Origin: Maribacter sp. ACAM166
GTDB taxonomy: Bacteria > Bacteroidota > Bacteroidia > Flavobacteriales > Flavobacteriaceae
DNA length: 64,000 nucleotides
Direction of reading: 5' to 3'
Assembly: GCF_005771495.1 (NCBI RefSeq)
Contig: NZ_VAUW01000010.1
Span: 62,001 to 126,000, forward strand
Part shown: positions 53,126-63,351 of the stretch, piece by piece
Position numbering within the stretch: the stretch's first letter is position 1
Layout: each line of letters begins with the position of its first letter
The notes under the pieces: model-generated
Database searches by the model: none
Told to the model about the DNA's origin: nothing
What the model saw: the letters and a program-made list of their open reading frames with translations, nothing else
Made by a program: the position numbers and the translations under genes

Positions 53126-53169
53126 CAAAGGTAGTATAATTTTTATATCGGACAAAATTATCCTGTTTA
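53126..53169 (-). promoter_or_regulatory. Promoter and operator of the Rrf2 gene
   Basis: Minus-strand -7 element TACCTTTG (53133-53126) with TTTTG at 53157-53153 as -33, spacer 19. The operator-like dyad (TATATCGGACAAAATTATCC, 53144-53163, then TGTTTA to 53169) covers the -33 box, as expected for a repressor. Confidence 0.7.
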
Positions 53170-53266
53170 AATTTAAGTACTACTATATTGCTGTTACGAT
53201 AACCTTCGGTTTCATGAAAGTTATGAAACAAAATCCTAGTAGGAACAAAGTAAGTATATTTAAACA

Positions 53267-53386
53267 GTAGCAGATAAAGAACCCGAAAAAGTGGTGGAAT
53301 TAATGGAGAAGTTAATGGATTGGCAGAATAGGGTAAATGCTCCAATTCCGACCGAATTAAATCCTGATTATATTTCAAAAAAATAA
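53267..53386 (+). pseudogene. C-terminal tail of a lost sulfatase
   Basis: Plus-strand frame reads ADKEPEKVVELMEKLMDWQN, RVNAPIPTELNPDYISKK-stop at 53386, the typical end of Bacteroidota sulfatases (...W...VNAPIPTELNPDY). Only about 40 residues remain, 8 bp before the intact sulfatase. A larger sulfatase cluster was probably reduced by deletion. Confidence 0.75.
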
Positions 53387-53394
53387 ATAATTTT

Positions 53395-54882
53395 ATGAAG
53401 ATAAATACAATGAATTTAAAAAAAATATACTCCGTAGTACCCATGTTCGCCCTACTAATGATTGCTTCATGCAATGAACAGAAAAAGGAAACAAAAACTA
53501 ATGAAGCTATCGTTTCGCCCAATATCATCTATATACTCGCCGATGATTTGGGGTACGGGGATTTAAGCTCTTACGGTCAGAAGAATTTCGAAACCCCGAA
53601 TATAGATAGGCTTGCATCGCAGGGAATGCTGTTTACCCAGCATTATTCCGGTAGCACGGTCTGTGCTCCTTCTCGTTCCGCTTTAATGACGGGTATGCAC
53701 ACAGGGCATACCGTTGTTCGAGGGAACGAGGAAATTCAACCAGAAGGACAGTATCCTATCCCAGAAGCCACCTATACCATTGCTGAGATGTTCAAAACAA
53801 AGGGGTATACTACCGGTGCGTTTGGAAAATGGGGATTAGGTTTTCCTAAATCTGAAGGAGATCCAACAAATCAAGGATTTGACACTTTTTTTGGATATAA
53901 CTGCCAACGCTTAGGCCATCATTATTACCCGCACCATTTATGGTCAAATAGGGATTCCATAACTTTAAAAGGAAACGAAGGAAATAAGAAGGGAATCTAT
54001 GCACCTGAACTGATCCATGAAAAAACCATACAATTTATAGAAACAAATAAGGACAAACCATTCTTCTTATATGTGGCTTCCATAATACCCCATGCTGAAC
54101 TAGCAGCACCAGAAGAAGTATTAAAAAAATATAGAGGGAAATACCCACCTGAAAAAATATATGAAGGTCTTGATTCGGGTCCCGAATACAGAAAGGGATC
54201 CTATGAATCACAAAAAGAAAGTCATGCTGCTTTTGTAGCCATGATTTCCATTCTAGACCAACAAGTAGGGGATATTATGGATAAGGTGAAGGAATTAGGT
54301 CTGGATAAAAACACCATAATCGTGTTTACGTCCGATAATGGACCCCATCAAGAGGGTGGTGCCGATCCCGATTATTTTGATAGCAATGGTGAACTTAAAG
54401 GGTATAAACGTGACCTATACGAAGGTGGTGTTCGAGTACCTATGATTGCAAGCTGGCCAGGCAAAATTAAGCCCAACACGAAAACAGATCATATTTCGGC
54501 CTTTTGGGATGTTTTTCCAACATTAGGAAACCTCATCGGAGCAGATATACCAACCGATTTAGATGGAATTTCATTTTTGCCGACTTTGCTTAATGCTCCT
54601 CAAGACCAAGAAGAGCATGACTATTTATATTGGGAATTTCATGAAAAAGGTGGAAGACAAGCGGTGCGCATGGGAGATTGGAAAGGGGTTAAATACAATG
54701 TTCTAAATGACCCGAACGCACCCATCGAACTCTACAATTTAATTGTAGATATCAAAGAGGAACATGATGTTGCTGTAGACCAGCCCGATATTATAAGTAC
54801 CATGAAAAAAATATTAAAAGAAGCTAGGACACCTTCGGATGTTTTTACCTTTGGTCAAGATACATATTTGGGTAGCGAATGA
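53395..54882 (+). CDS. Sulfatase (arylsulfatase type), lipoprotein
   Basis: 495 aa with lipoprotein signal (ALLMIASCNEQK). Family S1 sulfatase: ILADDLGYGDLSSYGQKNFE with the metal Asp pair 50-51, the catalytic motif Cys90-Ala-Pro-Ser-Arg in STVCAPSRSALMTG (Cys to be converted to formylglycine), and C-terminal IIVFTSDNGPHQEGG with DLYEGGVRVPMIASWPGK. It would remove sulfate esters, probably from algal polysaccharides. No true FGE gene is in the window; the nirV-like protein at 36797 is not a good candidate. A tail of another sulfatase precedes it. Confidence 0.94.
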   Translation: MKINTMNLKKIYSVVPMFALLMIASCNEQKKETKTNEAIVSPNIIYILADDLGYGDLSSYGQKNFETPNIDRLASQGMLFTQHYSGSTVCAPSRSALMTGMHTGHTVVRGNEEIQPEGQYPIPEATYTIAEMFKTKGYTTGAFGKWGLGFPKSEGDPTNQGFDTFFGYNCQRLGHHYYPHHLWSNRDSITLKGNEGNKKGIYAPELIHEKTIQFIETNKDKPFFLYVASIIPHAELAAPEEVLKKYRGKYPPEKIYEGLDSGPEYRKGSYESQKESHAAFVAMISILDQQVGDIMDKVKELGLDKNTIIVFTSDNGPHQEGGADPDYFDSNGELKGYKRDLYEGGVRVPMIASWPGKIKPNTKTDHISAFWDVFPTLGNLIGADIPTDLDGISFLPTLLNAPQDQEEHDYLYWEFHEKGGRQAVRMGDWKGVKYNVLNDPNAPIELYNLIVDIKEEHDVAVDQPDIISTMKKILKEARTPSDVFTFGQDTYLGSE

Positions 54883-55880
54883 TTATTGGGTTATATATAA
54901 TTCAGTCGTAGATTTTATACATCTATTACTGAATTATTTCGTAAAAATTCGAATTAAACTAGATGAACAGTTTATTGCCGAAATCTTAAAAACTGCTTGA
55001 CTTTTTTATTCAATAGTACTTCTCCTTTTTTTGACAATTTTGTATGTTTATCAAAATTGCTGATCTGTACATCAATATTATCCTTTTGCCCAAACACCGA
55101 TTGATAGCCCGTATTATTACTACAAGGCACTTACAAGCCTCTCTTTCAAAGCCGACCATCGTTCCCTAAAAACACACTTGAGGTGAAGCTCTGGTTAAAA
55201 AAATTAAAACTCTGTTTCTTGAATTAAAAGTTATAATATACTACGCCAAAGAGAGGTTACAACTGGTAAAAAAGATCTGGTCTCACAAACCTAACGAACT
55301 CCATAATCGAAGTACCATTTTCATCTTCAAAAGTATCCAATGCATATAGAAATTATAATGAATTGGAAATAGTTGATTAAGACATTTCACTTTTAGACAA
55401 TCTAAGTATAAAGATTGTTTGAAGAAAAAATTAGCATATTACATAGAGTAAAAAGTATTTCTCTCGCAAGCTTAGTTTCAATTGAAAAAAGGCTAAACAA
55501 ACTACGTCTTCAATTTAATACCAATAATATAATTCCCCTTGTGGAAATAATCAAAAACTCAGGGCTTATTTGAAAAACTGTATTTAAATTTCCCTTCCCT
55601 TTACGGATAACCGTAAAGACCTTTGGTTTGAAAAACTTAGGTTTGAAATGTAGAAATTAAAGCTACTTACTTTAAACAAAAATCTTCATCATATTGACTT
55701 TAGGCCATCCTACTGAAAAGGTGTTCGGGGGAACGAATCGATTTAGTAGGATTGGTCTAATTTTATAATTCAATACAAACGACATAGATATTTAAGCAAT
55801 TAAGCTTAAAACCAATTGTAGACTTCCAGCTTAATTAAGATACAAATGCTACATTTGAAAGGTAACTTAATTTAAGTATT
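54883..55880. other. 1-kb gene-free region with remnants and a hairpin
   Basis: No intact gene. Minus-strand stretches near 54985-55140 (YQSVFGQKDNIDVQISNFDK, KKGEVLLNKKVKQFL) and 55260-55370 (ALDTFEDENGTSIMEFVRFV) look like pieces of decayed proteins. At 55599-55618 lies CTTTACGG-ATAA-CCGTAAAG, an 8-bp stem. The MEMO gene's promoter should lie near its right edge. Confidence 0.5.
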
Positions 55881-56948
55881 ATGAGGGTTTTGGTTATTTT
55901 ATTGTCTATTACACTTATTACTATAAGCTGTAAACAAAGTCTTAAAAACGATAATTTTTCAAATGAGCTTAACATACGAGAAGCAAAAAATTTTGCCAAG
56001 CATGATTGGCAAATGGACTCTATCTACAACCGACTGAACTTAGAAGATACTGCGAATGATTTAAATTGGAAGGCAGCCATTAGCCCGCATGACAACTATC
56101 GTTTTGCAGGTCAGCTCTATCATGAATCGTTAAAAGGGATTAATGCTCCAACTATTATTTTAATAGGGGTTGCACATAGAGCCCGAAATTTTAACCTTCA
56201 GGACAAACTTATTTTTGGAACATTTACCGAGTGGGAATCACCTTACGGAGGCATTAAAGTCTCATCATTAAATAAAGAAATTATTTCCCATTTACCTAAA
56301 GACAACTTTGTAGTGCATGATAGTATGCAACTAATTGAACATTCGCTCGAAGCTATTATACCATGGCTACATAAAAAAAATAGAAATGCTGAAATTGTTC
56401 CGATTCTTGTCCCATATATGGATTACGCAACTATTGATTCTTTAAGCAACAATCTTGCGGAAGTTGTGGGCAACATAATAGATGAAAAGAATTGGGAATA
56501 TGGAAAAGATGTGGCCGTAGTCATTTCAAATGATGCAGTGCATTATGGCGATTTGGAATGGGGTGATTCTAAAAACATGGCACCCATGGGCACGGATTCT
56601 CTCGGAACTGAAAAGGCAAGAGCTATGGACTTAAAAATTATAGCAGAATGCTTGTCAGGGCCTGTTTCCGATGATAAAATTAAAAATTTTACTGAATATA
56701 CCGTTCAAAAAGAGGACTATAAAGAATATAAATGGGTCTGGTGCGGTAGGTATTCCGTACCATTTGGATTATCATTTGCAAACAATCTTAATTTATTACA
56801 AAATAAAGAAAATCTTGAAGGCACCTTTTTAGGCTATCAAACTAGTATTGACCATCCGCTCATTGAAGTAGAAGATTTAGGCATGGAAGTAACAGCACTT
56901 TCAACAAATAGACACTGGGTTGCCTATACAAGCATCATTTACCAATAA
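55881..56948 (+). CDS. MEMO1-family lipoprotein (AmmeMemoRadiSam protein B-like)
   Basis: 355 aa with lipoprotein signal (SITLITISCKQS). MEMO fold: ISPHDNYRFAGQLYHESLKG, IILIGVAHRARNF, MQLIEHSLEAIIPWLHKKNR, AVVISNDAVHYGDLEWG, VWCGRYSVPFGLSF. The His, His and Cys that bind metal in human MEMO1 are matched by HDNY, AHR and WCGR. Bacterial relatives occur with AmmeA and radical SAM genes, but none is nearby, so this is a stand-alone exported version. Function unknown; the fold is close to nonheme dioxygenases. Confidence 0.88.
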   Translation: MRVLVILLSITLITISCKQSLKNDNFSNELNIREAKNFAKHDWQMDSIYNRLNLEDTANDLNWKAAISPHDNYRFAGQLYHESLKGINAPTIILIGVAHRARNFNLQDKLIFGTFTEWESPYGGIKVSSLNKEIISHLPKDNFVVHDSMQLIEHSLEAIIPWLHKKNRNAEIVPILVPYMDYATIDSLSNNLAEVVGNIIDEKNWEYGKDVAVVISNDAVHYGDLEWGDSKNMAPMGTDSLGTEKARAMDLKIIAECLSGPVSDDKIKNFTEYTVQKEDYKEYKWVWCGRYSVPFGLSFANNLNLLQNKENLEGTFLGYQTSIDHPLIEVEDLGMEVTALSTNRHWVAYTSIIYQ

Positions 56949-57019
56949 ATATATTGGTAAATGATCCTTGTATTCTTTTGTGACCTTGTTAAAAGCCAAT
57001 TTTGAATAATGGTACAAAA

Positions 57020-60000
57020 TTATAATTTACGATTTGGTGTATAGGGTGCTCCTATATTCTCTAAATCTGCTTCAAAAGCTTCTAATTTTGTAAGATAGTT
57101 TCTTAATTCAGTTTGGAATTTGGCAAAATCCCCTGAAGCAATATCAATATTCATCTTTTGGGTTTCAGTTGGAGCCTGTGTGGTTTCCCAATGGGCATAA
57201 GTTACTTGACCTACCCTAGAGCTAATAGAAGGCGCCACTGCCTCATCTTTTGATTGCTTGACACGATCACCATTCAAGTTAGAATTCAATTTGTTTAGTT
57301 CTACATTCAACTCTTCCAACCCTACAAATAAACTCGCTGTTACTTTTGGCGTATTTACCAATGCCAATTTCATATAGCGAAGACGCTCATTTATCTCTTC
57401 CATCTTCTGGCTAGCATTTGATACTTGTCTAGATAGTTCAGCAGTCCTTTTTTGAAATGAAGCTACCGAAGAATAATCTACAGTTGATGTTGTATTATTT
57501 ACTGGTTTTACAATAAAATTTTCTGAATCCCCCTGCGGTACCAAATTTCCACCGAATAAAACATAAAGCTGCACACTATATTTTCCTGGCACTGCCAATG
57601 GGCCTTGAGCATCACCTGCCCATGGTGGCTTAAATTCTGGTACCGTCAAATCTATTGGATCCGGTGGTGAAAGTCGCAAATCCCAGTTCACCCTATGAAG
57701 TCCTTTTTCGTTATTACCTTCTATCCAACGTATTTGTTGGCTATTTTCATCACTAACTAAAAGTAACACTCGTGGTTCATTCTCTTCGGCCTCCTCTCCT
57801 AGTTGTTGCCATCCTGGAAATGGAATACTTAAATTATTATTTTTTAAAGATTTTTCATTCTCATTACGAATAGATGTTGATGTCTTAGGAATATCTGCTA
57901 AATAATACGTGAATAATGCCCCGAACGGAGGGTTTTCTGTTGCAAAGCTGGTTGACCCTAAAGTCGGCATGCCTTTAGCTTGCATAGGTGTATTTGGCAC
58001 ATACCACCATGCATCTCTAACTGAAAATAACATATTTGTTTGTGCTTTAAGCGTATTCGCTATTTCCCTTAATGGAGTATAATCGTCCAAAACATAGAAG
58101 CCCCGACCAAATGAAGCACCTACTAAATCATTATCTCTTGGATGTAGTTCTAGATCACGGAAGGGAATAGTTGGTACGCCAGATTTTAATTGAATCCAAT
58201 TTTCACCCTTATTGGTAGAGAAATAAATTCCAAATTCAGTACCTATGAACAACAAATTGGCATTAACAGAGTCTTGTTTAATTACCCATACTATAGTTTC
58301 GTCTGGAAGATCTCCAACTATAGATTTCCATGACCTACCTCGATCAGAACTCATAAAAAGATACGGTTTGAAATCACCAAATTTATGTGCGTCGGCACTT
58401 ACAAAAACAGTATTCACATCATGATTCGATGCTTCTACATCATTTATAAATGAAAGTACTGGTACTTTAGGAAGCGCTCCGCTTCTCCTCCAATTCACAC
58501 CTCCATCTTCACTGATATGCACTAATCCATCATCTGAACCGACATATAATAATCCTTCTACTTTTGGCGACTCCGAAATTGAGGTCAAGGTTGCATATTT
58601 TGACATCGCACTATTATCATATAATGCATCAACGCTCCACACCTTACCCATCATATCCAACTCATACCGGTTGCGATTGGTAGTTAAATCGCTACTTAAT
58701 GACTTCCAAGAATTACCTTGGTCATCACTACGCCAAAGTCTGTGAGACCCATAATATAACCTTTTGTTATTGTGTGGACTTATTACTAATGGACTATCCC
58801 AATTCCATCGTTCTGCCGTTTCTCCAGAACCAGGTTGCGGTTGTATATCCATTCCTTCCTCAGTTCTACGATCATAACGATTAAGGTTACCCTCTTGAAT
58901 TTCCATATAGACAATATTAGAGTCTTTGGGATCAAAGGCATTATCATAACCATCGGCCCCTAATGGAACATACCAATCACTATTACGTACGCCTTCAGTA
59001 TTCATTGTTCTTGACGGTCCTATTAAAGAACCTAAATCTTGTGCGCCCCCAACTATATTATAAAATGGTTCTGAATTATCTAAAGAGAGCTTATAAAATT
59101 GAGCAATCGGTAGATTTGGAAAATGCCTCCATGTAGTACCCTCATCGAAAGTTTCGTACAATCCACCATCTGTTCCTGCTAGTAAATGTTTGCCATTATT
59201 AGGGTCAATCCAAAGTGCATGGTTATCACTATGTTTTTCTCGTCCGGTTCCTAAAACCTTAAAATTTTCTCCTCCATCCCTTGAAACTCGAATAAAAACA
59301 TCCATCTGATAAATTAAATCAGGATTCGATGGTGAAATTTCAATCTCTTGATAATAATGAGGACCTGTACCTCCAGAAATATACTTGTTTTGAAGCTCCC
59401 AACTTTCTCCTTTATTTACAGATTTATAAAATCCTTTTTCAGAATCATTGGCTTCAATAGTCGCATAAACAATATTAGAATCAGCAGCGGTAACAGCCAA
59501 ACCAATCTTACCCATATCCCCTTTAGGTAAACCCGTGCTTTTTTGAGACCATGTTTCCCCATTGTCCGTTGATTTATAAATTCCCGATTTAGGTCCACCG
59601 GATAGCAATGCCCATACATGCCTTCTACGTTGATAGGCAGCAGCATAAACTATATCAGGGTTGGAAGGGTCAAATTCGATATCGGTAACACCGGTATTCT
59701 TATCAATCTCTAAAACCAAACTCCATGTTTTACCCCCATCTATTGTTTTATATAATCCACGTTCGCCTTCTGATGACCATAATGGCCCTTCGGCAGCAAC
59801 AAAAACAACATCACTATTTCTTGGATCGACCAGAATCTTACCGATGTGCTCCGATTTTAACAGACCCATATGATTCCAACTCGTACCACCATCATTGCTC
59901 TTATACACACCATCTCCCCAACCAACATGCCTTCCACTAACATTTTCGCCAGTACCTACCCAAACCACTTCAGGATTATTAGGGTCGATTGTAACCGATC

Positions 60001-60295
60001 CAATGGAATAAGAAGATTGATCATCAAAAATAGGTTTCCATGAAATTCCATTGTTCTTAGTTTTCCATAAACCACCAGACCCAACTGCTATATACCAGCT
60101 ACTTGGATCTTGAGAACTCACTGCTATATCTGAAATTCTCCCTCCCATAACCGCAGGCCCAAGTGAGCGAAGTTCCAAACCATTAACCGCATCAGAAATT
60201 GCATTTTTCTCCACGGTTTGAGATTTGATAGTTGAAGTAATAAAAAGAGTGAAAAAAATCAAGAAAAGGCCAAGAGAATAATTTTTGTGTGACAT
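57020..60295 (-). CDS. VPS10/BNR beta-propeller exported protein
   Basis: 1091 aa with signal peptide (LGLFLIFFTLFITSTIKSQ). From about residue 40 to 720 there are repeated sortilin/BNR blades with the sialidase Asp-box-like SxDxGxTW (e.g. YKSNDGGTSWNHMG, YKTIDGGKTWSLV, YKSTDNGETWSQK, VSRDGGENFKV, WRSDDQGNSWKSL, ISEDGGVNWRR, MSSDRGRSWKS). The C-terminal third lacks blades and ends in a coiled-coil-like helix. Secreted Bacteroidota proteins of this kind are annotated as VPS10 or glycosyl hydrolase, but no catalytic residues could be identified. It would bind or process glycans or proteins at the surface. Confidence 0.87.
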   Translation of the reverse strand: MSHKNYSLGLFLIFFTLFITSTIKSQTVEKNAISDAVNGLELRSLGPAVMGGRISDIAVSSQDPSSWYIAVGSGGLWKTKNNGISWKPIFDDQSSYSIGSVTIDPNNPEVVWVGTGENVSGRHVGWGDGVYKSNDGGTSWNHMGLLKSEHIGKILVDPRNSDVVFVAAEGPLWSSEGERGLYKTIDGGKTWSLVLEIDKNTGVTDIEFDPSNPDIVYAAAYQRRRHVWALLSGGPKSGIYKSTDNGETWSQKSTGLPKGDMGKIGLAVTAADSNIVYATIEANDSEKGFYKSVNKGESWELQNKYISGGTGPHYYQEIEISPSNPDLIYQMDVFIRVSRDGGENFKVLGTGREKHSDNHALWIDPNNGKHLLAGTDGGLYETFDEGTTWRHFPNLPIAQFYKLSLDNSEPFYNIVGGAQDLGSLIGPSRTMNTEGVRNSDWYVPLGADGYDNAFDPKDSNIVYMEIQEGNLNRYDRRTEEGMDIQPQPGSGETAERWNWDSPLVISPHNNKRLYYGSHRLWRSDDQGNSWKSLSSDLTTNRNRYELDMMGKVWSVDALYDNSAMSKYATLTSISESPKVEGLLYVGSDDGLVHISEDGGVNWRRSGALPKVPVLSFINDVEASNHDVNTVFVSADAHKFGDFKPYLFMSSDRGRSWKSIVGDLPDETIVWVIKQDSVNANLLFIGTEFGIYFSTNKGENWIQLKSGVPTIPFRDLELHPRDNDLVGASFGRGFYVLDDYTPLREIANTLKAQTNMLFSVRDAWWYVPNTPMQAKGMPTLGSTSFATENPPFGALFTYYLADIPKTSTSIRNENEKSLKNNNLSIPFPGWQQLGEEAEENEPRVLLLVSDENSQQIRWIEGNNEKGLHRVNWDLRLSPPDPIDLTVPEFKPPWAGDAQGPLAVPGKYSVQLYVLFGGNLVPQGDSENFIVKPVNNTTSTVDYSSVASFQKRTAELSRQVSNASQKMEEINERLRYMKLALVNTPKVTASLFVGLEELNVELNKLNSNLNGDRVKQSKDEAVAPSISSRVGQVTYAHWETTQAPTETQKMNIDIASGDFAKFQTELRNYLTKLEAFEADLENIGAPYTPNRKL

Positions 60296-60616
60296 AAATA
60301 TTTAAGTTGATAATTCTTAACCAAACGGCTAAGTTGTCTATTACTGAATAGTAAAAATAATTAACTACGATGAATCAATGGTATAGCAGCTACTTTTTGT
60401 TTGGGTTTATTCTATATCTGATTTTAGATTTCTATTCAATATTATTGTAAGGAATGACTTAGTCTAAACCACAAGCTGAAAATCAAGTACAAATTCTTAC
60501 ACTTAAGCTTTTTCTTTGTACACATACAACGCATTAAAACCAGATAAAAAAGTTATTTAAAAAGGATTGAATCAATATATTAATCGTAATATTGCAATGA
60601 ACAAATAATATAAAAA
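60296..60616. other. Intergenic between diverging genes
   Basis: No gene except a dubious 26-residue hydrophobic frame at 60370-60450 (MNQWYSSYFLFGFILYLILD). Promoters for both flanking genes must lie here; the arsR-side operator is listed separately. Confidence 0.4.
60573..60594 (+). promoter_or_regulatory. Candidate ArsR operator
   Basis: CAATAT-N10-ATATTG, 23-44 bp upstream of arsR; inverted ATAT-type repeats are typical for ArsR/SmtB binding and self-repression. Confidence 0.55.
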
Positions 60617-60949
60617 ATGGGCTTAGCTAAATCGGAGATGTTTACAGACCATCAAAATGAGATTGCACTTTTCGCAAAAGTTTTCGGACATCCTGCAAGA
60701 GTTTCCATTTTACAACATTTATTTAAAATTGATTCTTGTGTTTGTGGAGATTTAGTCAACGAAATTGGATTGGCTCAACCTACCATTTCTCAACATCTAA
60801 AAGAACTAAAACACTTAGGTCTAATAAAAGGAAATGTTGAAGGAACAAGTGTTTGCTATTGTATACATAGAGAAAATTGGACTGCAATGAAAACTATTAT
60901 GTCCGAATTTCTTAATCAAGACCTTACTTACAATCAAGATTGTTGTTAA
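60617..60949 (+). CDS. arsR: ArsR-family metalloregulator
   Basis: 110-aa winged-helix repressor: FAKVFGHPARVSILQHLF, EIGLAQPTISQHLKELKHLG, and the metal motif SCVCGDLV (Cys41, Cys43) in the alpha-3 helix as in ArsR, plus CC at the C-terminus. It would release DNA on binding arsenite. First gene of the arsenic operon; operator-like inverted repeat just upstream. Confidence 0.93.
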   Translation: MGLAKSEMFTDHQNEIALFAKVFGHPARVSILQHLFKIDSCVCGDLVNEIGLAQPTISQHLKELKHLGLIKGNVEGTSVCYCIHRENWTAMKTIMSEFLNQDLTYNQDCC

Positions 60950-60997
60950 AGAAATTGAGTTCATTAGTCATACAATCACAATAAAAAATTTATAATT

Positions 60998-61465
60998 ATG
61001 AAATTATCAGAAGCGAAATTAGTTTTAGAAAAATTAGAAACCATCGGTTTTCAATTACCAAACGGAGAATTAGTACCTAACCACTTTCACGTAACAGAGG
61101 TTGGTAAAATCACAAAACATTTTATTGATTGTGGCGGTACTGTAAGAAACGAAGAAGTGGTAAACTTTCAACTTTGGAATGCGAATGACTATGATCACAG
61201 ATTGCACCCAGAGAAGCTATTGAATATTATTGAACTTTCAGAAAAGGTTTTAAAAATAGAAGATTTGGAAATAGAAGTAGAATATCAAGCAGAGACCATT
61301 GGTAAATTTGGACTTGAGTTTGACGGAAAAAATTTCTTATTAACTTCTAAACAAACCGATTGTTTAGCGAAAGACAACTGTGGAATTCCGGCTGAAAAAC
61401 CAAAATTACAATTTTCTGATATCCCAGCTGCAAATTCTTGTGAACCAGGAAGCGGTTGCTGCTAA
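60998..61465 (+). CDS. DUF6428-family protein
   Basis: 155-aa soluble protein: LETIGFQLPNGELVPNHFHV and GTVRNEEVVNFQLWNANDYD, ending PAANSCEPGSGCC with a Cys-rich tail that could bind arsenic or another metal. Bacteroidota arsenic operons carry this family between arsR and the arsenate reductase, function unknown. It is 48 bp after arsR and 24 bp before the next gene. Confidence 0.85.
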   Translation: MKLSEAKLVLEKLETIGFQLPNGELVPNHFHVTEVGKITKHFIDCGGTVRNEEVVNFQLWNANDYDHRLHPEKLLNIIELSEKVLKIEDLEIEVEYQAETIGKFGLEFDGKNFLLTSKQTDCLAKDNCGIPAEKPKLQFSDIPAANSCEPGSGCC

Positions 61466-61489
61466 AATAATAATATCAACTTAAGGAAA

Positions 61490-62122
61490 ATGATAACAAC
61501 ACAATCAACTCTATTTTTAGAAATAGAAAAACTGATTAAGGAATTGAATCCTCAAACTATTTCAGATGAACGTAAAGCTGTTTTACAACCGTTAACAGAT
61601 TTTATTCAAAAAAAAGTTTCTGCTCAACAAGAAATTAGAATCAACTTTATTTGTACACACAATTCAAGAAGAAGTCATTTATCGCAAGTTTGGGCACAAA
61701 CGATGGCTAATTACTTTACTATTAAAAACGTATTTTGTTATTCTGGCGGAACTGAAGCTACAGCACTTTTCCCGATGGTTTCAGAAACATTACAAAACTT
61801 AGGGTTTAAAGTAAAAACGATTTCAGAAGGTACCAACCCTATTTACACGATTAAATATTCTAAAAATGAGCATCCAATAATCGGATTTTCTAAAAAATTA
61901 GATGATGACTTTAATCCGAAATTAGAATTTGCAGCAATCATGACTTGTTCACAAGCTGATAGAGGTTGTCCTTTTATTGCGGGCGCAGAAAAACGTATTC
62001 CTATTCCTTTTGAAGACCCAAAAGTATTTGACAACACACCTCAACAGGCTGAAAAATACACCGAAAGAAGTTTGCAAATTGCAACTGAATTATTTTACGT
62101 TTTCTCTCAAGTAAATTCATAA
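61490..62122 (+). CDS. arsC: Arsenate reductase (low-MW phosphatase type)
   Basis: 210 aa. P-loop-like motif [20 protein letters not shown] (C-x4-N-x-R-R-S) holds the nucleophilic Cys of thioredoxin-coupled arsenate reductases; further cysteines in [13 protein letters not shown] may be the shuttle pair. About 50 residues at the N-terminus precede the usual 140-aa core. Reduces arsenate to arsenite for export by the ACR3 transporter 3 bp downstream. Confidence 0.9.
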   Translation: MITTQSTLFLEIEKLIKELNPQTISDERKAVLQPLTDFIQKKVSAQQEIRINFICTHNSRRSHLSQVWAQTMANYFTIKNVFCYSGGTEATALFPMVSETLQNLGFKVKTISEGTNPIYTIKYSKNEHPIIGFSKKLDDDFNPKLEFAAIMTCSQADRGCPFIAGAEKRIPIPFEDPKVFDNTPQQAEKYTERSLQIATELFYVFSQVNS

Positions 62123-62124
62123 AA

Positions 62125-63186
62125 ATGGCTTCAAAAAAATTAAGTTTTCTAGATAGCTATCTAACTTTATGGATATTTGTCGCAATGGCATTCGGCGTTA
62201 GTTTTGGTTATTTTATCCCAACGTTCCCTAACATTATAAACTCATTTAGTAGCGGAACAACAAATATTCCGATTGCAATCGGTTTAATTTTAATGATGTA
62301 TCCGCCTTTGGCAAAAGTCAATTATTCGCTATTACCTAAAGTTTTTAGAAATACAAAAATCTTATCTATTTCACTTATTTTAAATTGGATAATTGGTCCC
62401 ATTTTAATGTTTGTCTTGGCAATTACATTTTTACGTGATTACCCTGAATATATGGTCGGACTAATTTTAATTGGTTTAGCACGATGTATCGCAATGGTTT
62501 TGGTATGGAACGACCTCGCAGAAGGAAGTAGCGAATATGGCGCAGGTTTGGTAGCCCTAAATAGTATTTTTCAAGTGTTTGCATACAGTTTTTATGCGTG
62601 GCTTTTTATAACGGTTCTTCCACCCTATTTTGGATTTGAAGGTGCTATTGTTGATATTTCAATTGGTACAATTGCAGAAAGTGTAGCAATTTATTTAGGC
62701 ATTCCATTTGTGATGGGGATATTAAGCAGACTACTATTAGTCAAATTAAAAGGAGAAGAATGGTACACCAACAAATTCATTCCAACAATTTCGCCAATAA
62801 CCTTAATCGCACTGTTATTTACAATCGTAGTTATGTTCTCTCTAAAAGGTGAATTAATTGTAGAAATTCCAATGGACGTATTGATTATTGCAGTTCCGTT
62901 ACTTATTTATTTTACCGTCATGTTCATCATCGGTTTTTTCTTTACCAAAGCAACAGGAGCAGAATACGACAAAACTGCTGCGGTTGCATTTACCGCAGCA
63001 GGAAATAATTTTGAATTAGCGATTGCCGTTGCTATTGCCGTTTTTGGACTAAATTCTGGACAAGCATTTGCAGGAGTAATTGGCCCATTAGTTGAAGTTC
63101 CAGCCTTAATTTTATTAGTTCGTGTTTCCTTTTGGTTACGAAAAAAATATTACGGAAAACAACTACCTAAAGCTACACCCAATTAA
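62125..63186 (+). CDS. acr3: ACR3-family arsenite efflux transporter
   Basis: 353-aa membrane protein with ten helices: [38 protein letters not shown] (conserved YPP), [20 protein letters not shown] with the substrate-binding Cys in [22 protein letters not shown]. Typical arsenite pump, last gene of the operon. The Cys residue and flanking motif are intact. Confidence 0.94.
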   Translation: MASKKLSFLDSYLTLWIFVAMAFGVSFGYFIPTFPNIINSFSSGTTNIPIAIGLILMMYPPLAKVNYSLLPKVFRNTKILSISLILNWIIGPILMFVLAITFLRDYPEYMVGLILIGLARCIAMVLVWNDLAEGSSEYGAGLVALNSIFQVFAYSFYAWLFITVLPPYFGFEGAIVDISIGTIAESVAIYLGIPFVMGILSRLLLVKLKGEEWYTNKFIPTISPITLIALLFTIVVMFSLKGELIVEIPMDVLIIAVPLLIYFTVMFIIGFFFTKATGAEYDKTAAVAFTAAGNNFELAIAVAIAVFGLNSGQAFAGVIGPLVEVPALILLVRVSFWLRKKYYGKQLPKATPN

Positions 63187-63351
63187 AACAACCTCTGTTC
63201 AACTAGTGTTTAAATAAGAATATTTAATTCGTTTTAAAATAAATAGAATAGAGTTATATATTACAAAAACACTGACTCTAAAACATTTATAATTAATATC
63301 TAAACTTTAAATTTTGGTAATGGTATTACTATGACTCCTAAAAATACCATG

